DNA of 51,952 nucleotides from Clostridiales bacterium UBA4821. GTDB lineage: Bacteria; Bacillota; Clostridia; Acetivibrionales; UBA4821. Below the pieces are notes generated by a model. It saw nothing but the letters and a program-made list of their open reading frames with translations, made no database searches and had not been told where the DNA came from. The DNA lies in the NCBI GenBank assembly GCA_002402315.1, contig DHFP01000147.1, positions 1 through 51,952 on the forward strand, written 5' to 3'. The position numbers and the translations under genes were made by a program. Below, one piece after another: positions 7,264 through 15,600 of this stretch (its first letter is position 1; every line of letters begins with the position of its first letter).

Positions 7264-7507
7264 ACTATCAACCCCTCTATTTCTGGAATATATTAACTAT
7301 ATTATATGATAGGGGTATATGACCTTACAATGTATATTTTATTTATTTTTTGTATTTGTTAATAGTTGAGTTTATTGTATAAAGATAATTATTTTATCAA
7401 TCATCAGCTGCCAGCTATCCTATCTCCACAACCCTATAAAGTTATCTAATCTATCTCCTCAACCCCAAGCACATTTTTGCGGTCGATTTGTTTCCTTAAA
7501 ATATAAA

Positions 7508-7582
7508 AATAAGGATTTCCGAGGTTAAAAGGTGCTGCCGAACATCAGGCAGAAAATCTTCCAATCTCGGAAAACCCTTATT
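7508..7582 (-). terminator. Long terminator hairpin after rlmCD
   Basis: AATAAGGATTTCCGAGGTT at 7508-7526 pairs imperfectly with the end of the element at 7564-7582. A second hairpin, CTGCC...GGCAG (7535-7552), lies in the loop. On the minus strand a T-rich stretch follows. It is larger than a typical terminator. Confidence 0.7.
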
Positions 7583-7603
7583 TATCAGCGTTTTCTGTCC
7601 ACT

Positions 7604-8980
7604 TTATTTCTCAACCCTTGACATCAAGACAACTGTCTCAACATGATATGTTTGTGGAAACATATCTACCGGCTGAATCTCTTTTGTCTTATACCCCAAT
7701 TCATCCAGTATCTTTAGATCTCTCGCAAGTGTAGATGGATTGCAGCTTACATATACAATCCTCTCCGGCTTCATAGCCGCCACCGTTTCGAGCAGCACCC
7801 TATCACAGCCTTTACGCGGCGGATCCAGAACTACTACATCTGCCCTGATTCCTTTTGCATACATTTCCGGTACTACCTTCTCGGCCTCGCCACATATAAA
7901 TTCGACATTAGATATCCCATTGAGTTTAGCATTTTCCCGGGCATCCTCTACTGCAGGCTGTACCAACTCAACACCGTACACCTTCTTGAAATTGTCAGAT
8001 AGAAATAATGATATGGTACCAATACCGCAGTATAAATCAAATACCGTTTCTTTTCCCGTCAGCCGGGCATATTCCAATGCTTTTGAATATAAAACCTCTG
8101 TTTGAACCGGATTAACCTGAAAAAAGGAATGGGGTGATATTTTGAATTGATACTTGCCTATTGTATCAATAATGTAACCCCTTCCAAACAAGACCTTATT
8201 CTGCTCTCCAAAAATAACATTTGTATTCTTTTTATTTATATTATGTACTAAACTGGTTATCTCCGGCATCTCCCTCTCTACAAACTCCACAAGCTCGTCC
8301 TTATACGGAAGGTTATCTGCATTAGCTGCAACAACTGCCATAATCTCACCTGTGCTAAAGCCTACCCGTGTAACAATATGCCTTATTATTCCCTTACCTG
8401 ATTTCTCATTGTAAACAGGTATACCCTTACCTTCTATGAACTCTTTTATCTTACCGGCTATTTGAAATCCTCTCTTATGCTGAATCTCACATTGGGTACC
8501 GGCAATTATTTCGTGTGACCTGTTAGCATAAAACCCTATCACTACCTGCTCTCCCTGCACTCCAACAGGATACTGGGCTTTATTCCTGTAGTTCAGGGGT
8601 TGGTTCATACCAATAGTATGCTTTATTTCAACGCCTTCCATTCCGCCAATGCGTTGAACAGCTTCCCTCACTATATTGGTCTTGAACTCCAGTTGGGCTT
8701 CATAGGTCATATGTTGAAGCTGGCAGCCGCCGCATCTTTTATATGTGCTGCAAAATGGCTGGATACGTGCCGGTGAAGGTTCTATTACGTTAAGAAGCTT
8801 ACCGAATGCGTGGCTGGGTGCAGCTTTAACAATCTTTATTTCAACCTTTTCACTAGGTAGGACACCTTCCACAAAGACTGTAAAGCCATCTATCCTTCCT
8901 ACGCCTTGTCCCTCATGCCCCTGGCCGGTAATGTCAATGGTATAGGTCTCATTTCTCTTTACTGGTAGTTCTTTTTTCAT
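7604..8980 (-). CDS. rlmCD: 23S rRNA (uracil-5-)-methyltransferase, RumA/RlmCD type
   Basis: A 458-residue SAM-dependent enzyme that makes 5-methyluridine in RNA. An N-terminal TRAM domain occupies about residues 8-65. Iron-sulfur Cys lie at 77, 83 and 86 (FCSTYKRCGGC), with a fourth near 168. The C-terminal Rossmann methyltransferase has DLYCGIGTISLF, VLDPPRKGCD and the catalytic Cys in VSCNPSTLARD. Most Firmicutes carry one or two such paralogues acting on 23S rRNA; whether this one modifies one or both sites cannot be told from sequence. It stands alone, with a long terminator behind it and a structured intergenic region in front. Confidence 0.88.
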   Translation of the reverse strand: MKKELPVKRNETYTIDITGQGHEGQGVGRIDGFTVFVEGVLPSEKVEIKIVKAAPSHAFGKLLNVIEPSPARIQPFCSTYKRCGGCQLQHMTYEAQLEFKTNIVREAVQRIGGMEGVEIKHTIGMNQPLNYRNKAQYPVGVQGEQVVIGFYANRSHEIIAGTQCEIQHKRGFQIAGKIKEFIEGKGIPVYNEKSGKGIIRHIVTRVGFSTGEIMAVVAANADNLPYKDELVEFVEREMPEITSLVHNINKKNTNVIFGEQNKVLFGRGYIIDTIGKYQFKISPHSFFQVNPVQTEVLYSKALEYARLTGKETVFDLYCGIGTISLFLSDNFKKVYGVELVQPAVEDARENAKLNGISNVEFICGEAEKVVPEMYAKGIRADVVVLDPPRKGCDRVLLETVAAMKPERIVYVSCNPSTLARDLKILDELGYKTKEIQPVDMFPQTYHVETVVLMSRVEK

Positions 8981-9049
8981 AAGTACCTCTTTTTAGTATT
9001 GATAATGTCATTTTACCATAAATATTATGTCTTAATGCAAGATTTAATT

Positions 9050-9400
9050 TTAAGAAAACCCCTTTGGGGTCTTCCTATAACCTTTCCCCGTATCCTTGAG
9101 TTCTTCTAAAGTAGTTTCTAGGAAAAACCTCTTCGGTTTTTTCTAGAAGCTACTTTGAAGAAATACTACATATCCCGTTATTCCGCGCATTAGAGATTCT
9201 TATATTTTATGGAAGCACGGAGAGGTAAAATCACCAGGACGGTGATTTTAGGCATTATCTGGCATGGAGGCCAGTTAATGCCGACCTTGGAGTGATGGAA
9301 TAAAATATTAGAATCTCTTTGCAAAGAATTCAGGGATTAAGCAGAGAGGATTCCAAAAGGAGTACGAAGGGTGCTCCTTTTGAAAACTGCTTTAGAAATA
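9050..9400. other. Hairpin-dense intergenic element of unknown nature
   Basis: The gap from 8981 to 9457 carries at least four strong inverted repeats. (a) 9101-9129 with 9135-9162, about 28 bp with one bulge. (b) An outer stem 9192-9210 with 9300-9318 that encloses two hairpins: TAAAATCACC/GGTGATTTTA at 9226-9250 and a 13-bp stem at 9251-9282. (c) A nested stem at 9339-9392 (AAGCAG/CTGCTT around CAAAAGGAGTAC/GTGCTCCTTTTG). (d) ACCCC-AAA-GGGGT followed by TTTTC on the minus strand at about 9055-9072, terminator-like. No convincing ORF is present on either strand. Candidates are a structured non-coding RNA read on the minus strand or a composite MITE-like repeat. Confidence 0.5.
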
Positions 9401-9457
9401 GCTTGATAAAAAAATTACATTAAAAAGTAAGAGAATAAATAAACTTAACTATTTATT

Positions 9458-9590
9458 TTAAGATCTAATCATGGTCAAAACCATCTTAAACTTATTTACT
9501 GCTTGTGAAGAATGAGGTTCATTCGCAGGCATTATAATCATCTCGCCCTGGTTAACCCTGTGAGATTTGCCGGAAATACTAATCTCAGAC
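9458..9590 (-). pseudogene. C-terminal remnant of a cupin protein gene
   Basis: A minus-strand frame, open from the terminator at 9591 to a TAA at 9458, reads ISGKSHRVNQGEMIIMPANE and then PHSSQAVNKFKMVLTMIRS. This is the second half of a small single-domain cupin (GEMIIMPANEPH metal-binding motif followed by KFKM-L-MI). No start codon or N-terminal half is present; the fragment begins where the surface protein gene and its terminator end. It is best read as a gene cut off when the neighbouring DNA arrived or rearranged. Confidence 0.65.
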
Positions 9591-9626
9591 AAAAATAAAT
9601 CCGGCCATATGGCCGGATTTATTTTT
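9591..9626 (-). terminator. Perfect 36-bp palindromic terminator after the surface protein gene
   Basis: A perfect palindrome (AAAAATAAATCCGGCCAT and its reverse complement) with T-rich ends on both strands begins 4 bp after the stop of the surface protein gene. It could terminate transcription in either direction. Confidence 0.88.
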
Positions 9627-9629
9627 AAC

Positions 9630-12600
9630 TTATATCTCGTTGCTAACTTTTAGTAGTTGTATTAGCATCTTTGCTGCCTGATCCCTTTGTGCGCTTTCTT
9701 TCGGAGCAAATGTGGTCTCAGTCATTCCATTTATTATTCCATTTGCCTGAGCGGCAAGCACAGCATCTTTGGCCCATCCACTCACCTCACCGGCGTCAGT
9801 AAAGTTTGCATTTGATTTTTGGGCTTCGTCTGCTATATCCTTCTTGGTCTGGTATTGGTATGCCCTCATTATCATTACCGCCATTTCTTGCCTTGAGATG
9901 GCAGCATCCGGGTAAAATTTGCCATGGCCTAATCCCTGTACCAATCCGGCTTTAGCAGCCGCTTCAATCCATTCTGCATGCCAAGCGCCCTCAGCGACAT
10001 CACTAAATGTTCCTGCATAATTGCCTTTTTCAATATCCAAGGCTCTTACTATAAATGCCGCGAATTGAGCTCTTGTGACTGTTCCACGAGGCGCGAAGTT
10101 ATTTTCATCCATACCAGTTGTAATATGCTTGGCTGCCAGGAGTTCAATATAGTCTTTAGCCCAGTGTCCCGCAGGTACATCATCAAACGTTTTTGTGTAT
10201 TCCATAATTGCATACTTGCTGAAGTGTGTTGTGTTAAATACCAACTTCTTGTTGCTCTTGTCTATTTTACTTCTTACGTAATCCCATTTTCCAGTTTGTT
10301 CATTCAGTGTATATACTCCAAGTTTGTCCAGATTGCTAATACCTTGAACATCTGTATCCGAGTACTTCATTTCTACAGATATTTTGCTTCCGAAGCCGGC
10401 AATCTGGTCTCTTGTTTGTTCTACATTCCCATCTTTTACTATTGCGGCAGCTTCAAATTCATATGCTTTACCGATTAGTTTTATTTCTGCAGCCTGTAAA
10501 GTTACTTCATCCAGTTTTTTGAACGATATCTCCGCATATGCCACTTTTCCTTCTGTCTTGGCAAGCTCAGATGCCTTGGATAGCTCATTCACCTGTAATG
10601 TTCCTGCAGGTATTACAAATCTTACGTCCTTACCTTCCAGAATTACGCTTACTGATTTCTCTACAGCCTTGCTTACCACACTGTCAGGCAGTGCTACTTT
10701 TATTTCCTTATCAGCTGAAACGCCGGTTGTTGAAATAATAATCTCCTTCTTCAACTGCCCTGCTTCAGCTGCCATGTTGCTTGCTTTCATTGCTGTTTCA
10801 AGGTCGCCAACCACTTTTGCTATATTTTCAATTGTTGCTGCTAATTCTTCAGCTTTTGGCTGAATGGTAGCTGATGCAGCTTCTTCAACAACCTCAATCT
10901 TGGTCGAATCAACGGTTGAAGCATTCTGTATAATCTTTGCTGCAGTTTCAACTATTGCAGTTCTTAATGCTGTGTCTGTAATCAAGTCCTTATTGTCATT
11001 GATTAGGCCTACCAAATCCTGTGATGCTTTTGCCGGGTCTGTCGCTGGATTAATATCGCCTATCAATTTTGTTACATCTTCAGCCGTAGTCTGAGTCTGT
11101 TCAGGTTGTACGCTTCCTCCAGTTGGTGCACCTCCAACGCTTTCACTGTTTGTTGTAATACCAACTGCGGATGACAGAGCTGATTCACCGCCGGCATTTA
11201 TAGCTGATGCCTTGTAGTAATAAGTTGTTGCCGCTGTTAATCCTGTTTCTGCATATGAAGTATTTGAACCTGAGTATACTTCATTATAATTTCCGTCTAT
11301 GGCTGATGACTTATACAGTTTATACCCTGCGGCACCTGAAACTGCATTCCAGGTCATTGTTATTGATGTAGATGTCTTACTGCTTACTGCCAATCCGGTA
11401 GGTGTAGACGATGCAGCCACTGCGGTTCCTGCAGTTGCATAACTTGATGCCCCAGATTCACCGGTACCGTTCACTGCAGATACCTTGTAGTAATAAGCTG
11501 TTCCGGCTATTAACCCGGTATCTGAGTATGAGGTTGTTGAAACTGTTGATGTATTGATCTTGGTATATGTTCCATCTGATGCAGCTGACCTGTATATGTT
11601 ATAGCTTGCTGCTCCTGTTACACTTATCCATGTAAGGTCTATTCCGCTTGTACTTACTGTCGAAGCACTTAATCCAGTCGGTGAAGCAGGAGCTGCTTCT
11701 CCGGTCGGTACCAACGGAGCGAATGTGGTCAAGTGGTCAACCTTTCCTTTGAGTACGTGGTTTGCAGTATCATTGGTGGATGCTATGAATACCCAGTTGT
11801 TTGCCGTGTCATCCCAGTATCCTAGCTGCAGGTTGGCAACCTCAGTACCGTCAATTAGTTTTGTATTGTCTGCAGAATCAAGCTGTGAGCTGTAGTCTAG
11901 TTCTATATCAATATAGTCGTTCAGTTTAGTTATTGCATTTCCTGAACTGTCTGAAGCCTTAATTTCTTTACCTATGCTGCCTGCAGGCTTAGCCAGATTT
12001 GTAGATGGCACGCCGGTTGTTTCTTTTGTGGTTATCTGTCCTGAATCGGTTGAACTTCCCAGCGCATTAGCCGGTACTGTTACCTTTACCCCTGTATTCT
12101 TGTTGTCGATTACTCCACCGGTTGCCGGTGTTACGGCCTTAACTTCCGGCGGCTTAACAGTGTATTCTATACCGGCAATTTTAATCTTTGTCATGAGTAT
12201 GTTCTTACCGGTTATATTTTGAGGTTCTGTTACAGTTATCTTCTGCTTGTTAACTGCTATTGTCTCATAACCATCACCAGCTGCGGAAATCAGCCATGTT
12301 GTGCTCACATCCGGAAGGTTCAGGTAATAGATTCCGTCTGAATATACTTCTCCACGGACCCATCTGCCTTCATCGCTTGTTGCCCATACAACCAAGTTAC
12401 TTCCAACCTCGTTTCCGGATACGATGCTGTCTTTAAATACGGTTCCGGTTACTATGCTTCCGCTTACGGAGTCAAGATTGAGGTTCTGTGTCGTATTTCC
12501 GCTTACTGTTACAGCAGCAGGCGGTCTTGATGTATAGTTTGGATGGTCTGCGGTTAGTATATATGTTCCGTCAGGTACTTTGAAGTCGAAGTTTCCGCTT

Positions 12601-15600
12601 GCGTCTGTCTTTTTGTACGCACCGAACGCGCTGTTCTTCTTGGTAATGGATACCCATGCATTACTTACGGGAGTTCCGCTGCCGGATACCGTTACCGTAC
12701 CGCTTAATGTTCTTAATGCAGCCGGCATGCTTACATTAACCGTAGCTGTTGGCGTGCCTGTTGTCAGTGAAGCTGTCTTGCCGCTGAATTCAGTTATTGT
12801 ATTGGAGTCACCTACACCTGGCACATAAATCTTGAGGTTATAGGTTGTTCCCGTATTTTCAACCGGTACATTGACAACTACACTTGCCGTACCGGCATCA
12901 TTAAGTTTCACGACACCGCCGTTCTGGTATTTGCCATCAGCGCTCTTTGTATGTACGAATGCTTCAAATCCTGCCTGCTGTGCGCCAAAATTGACTGTTA
13001 TTGTTCCCTTTGCAGGCAGTGCAAAGTTTTTGGCTGCTGTAGCTGCTGTTATGGTTATATCAGCTTCATCTCCTAATGGTACTTCACCTATCTCAGGTGT
13101 CCATAAGTGTAATTTGTAATTTCCTGTTTTAAGTTTTAATGTATACTCACCAATAGCATTTGTTGCGGTTCTGTTGCCAAACGCCGCATCGGCTCCAAGT
13201 CCTTCTGCCCATATTCCTGCATTGACTACAGGCTGGCCTCCCATGGTAACAGTACCTTTTACTGTACCCATGGTATTGGTTTCAACAGTAATTATTTCAC
13301 CGCTTTTGTTTGATGCTCCTACAGCCACTACCTTTTTGGGCAGTTCGCCATAGTTTGGAGCATATCCGGCCAGTATCCAGTAGCTGTTTGGCTTGACAAA
13401 CAGGGTGAAGTTTCCGCTGGCATCGGTTATTGCGTTTGCAAATCCAGGTACCGGTTTCGCAGTCAAACTATTGGCATCAACCCTGTAAGCAATCACTGAT
13501 GCTTGCGCTATCGGCCTTCCGTCCGAATCCTTCACGGTGCCGGAGATTGTAGCATCCAGAGCTTCATACTTGAAGTTTACTGCTATAGTTTCGTTTGAAG
13601 CTATAGCTACCTTTCTATCGGGCAGCCACGGCATACCTGAAACATGAGTACCTACGGCATATTCGCCCGCTTTAACCTTTAATGTATACTGTCCTGAAGC
13701 ATTTGTAACCGCCTTTGAACCCATGGTGGTTCCTGAAGGACTGTAGGCAAATACTTCTGCATTCGGTATTGCATTGTCATTTCCGTCTTTTACAGTACCG
13801 ATAATGGTTGCATTCGGTACATCAATTGTAATGTTTACTGTAGAATTGGTATTTTGTATGTCCAACCTGGTAGGCATTGGAGGCATCCAATCCATCTGGA
13901 CCGGTCCGGTAAAGCCGCCCTTCGGCATGGCTGGACCTACACCAACCATGTAAATTCCTTTTTGTAGCTTCAAAGCTGTAGTTCCAGCGCCGCTGCCATC
14001 AAGAGTTATTGTCTGAACTGCAAATGATGCCGGGTTTCCCGCAAATACATCTATTTGCCTGCCTGCCATTGATGCTCCCGATGTTACATTTATAGTGAGA
14101 TTATTATAACTTGCGCCTGCTTCTAACTTTATTATATTGCTTTCTGCAGGAATCTGGGTATAAGTTATTTCTTCTCCAATTCTTGCAGTAATATCTATAA
14201 AGTATTGTCTGGGCATTGTTATACCTACATAGCTGCCACCATCCGGTGAAGGCTCGGTTGTCAGGAAATAACCTCCCGGTACCAATCCTGTAAAGCTGAA
14301 CTTACCTGTGTTATCCGTAAGAGCCTCTTTTCTTCCGCCAGGCCCGTCAAGGTAAACCTTTACATTTGCAATAACAGCTTCAGAATTGTTTTTAACGTAC
14401 CCGGCTATTGAACCTGATGCTGCCTTTGCCATCGGGAACATCATTGAGTTCATCGGACCTTCTTTTGCAGTACCTGCAGATGATTTGGTTGTAACCACGC
14501 AGTAGTAACCATCCTTAGGAGCTCCTGTAGCTGCATCGAATTGCATTTGCTTTTCAGGTCCGTTTATGATTCCTTTTAACTCAAATTGTATAAAGTCGGA
14601 AGCTTGATCTGCCGTGTAAACATTCATTGTTACTGTTACGGTTCTTGAAATAGACTCTGCCGAAACCGACCTTATGGTTACGGTGCCCTCACCAGATCCG
14701 TTTATATCTTTGTTGATCGGAGAACCGCTGTCCAGTGACGCTGAAGCCACATTAAATCCGGCCGGGAATACAATCTCAATCTTATCACCCGGTGCCAGTC
14801 TTTGCTGCACAGGCATTCTTACAAAATAGTGGGATTCTGACTGCGCAGATGGATTAGTAGGCATAACCTCAACAGGAGTAAATGCCTTCTGGGTATTTGT
14901 CATATCTCCCGCACCCATCTCGAATCCCTTGACGGTAATGTTTACATTATATGTATTCATCACCGCACCTGCAGTACTATGGATACCACTGACAGTTCCT
15001 GTAACGGTATCACCTACGGCAAGGTCATATCCTACAAGTTTCACCATATTCATCATTGGGTCATACTTTGCTATTATAGTATTCCCCTGAGGTACGGGTC
15101 TGGTTGTGGTAATACTGTAATTAGCCGTATTTTCAGCCTCATTCTGTATCACAGGCTTATTAAACTGGAATACTATTGCTCCATCAGTTGGAGACGGCCT
15201 TACCTCAACCCTTAATATCCCCGGCGCAGAAGTATCCCTCTGACTGGTCGTAAATGTAACTTCGTATTTGTTTGACAAGCCTGCCTGGGACTTACCATCA
15301 GTCGATTGGATTGTGCCGGGTTCAATTGTCAATCTGTAAGTTGAATTAGCTTGAAGCGCTGCTGCTGTCGGTTTGAACAATATTACGTTCTTCTCCATTG
15401 TCGGTTCAGGAGACCCCGGAGGTGCAGGCGGATTCATTGCCGTACCCGCAACAAGCTCGCCCGTAGGATTACCGGTTTCATCCAGTTTTCTAATTTGTAT
15501 TGCATTTCCTACACCAGCTCTATTTATTTCATCAATTACAATATCCCGGGTAAATCCGACACCTATAAACATTATGTCGGGTGATACAGTACCCATTTTT

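Noticed and set aside
9101..9162. 28-bp hairpin at 9101-9162 as a simple terminator
   Set aside because: No T tract follows on either strand, so it is described only as part of the structured element.
9055..9162. Minus-strand frame reading LEELKDTGKGYRKTPKGFS as a gene
   Set aside because: It has no start codon or ribosome binding site, is crossed by strong hairpins and matches no family I recognise.
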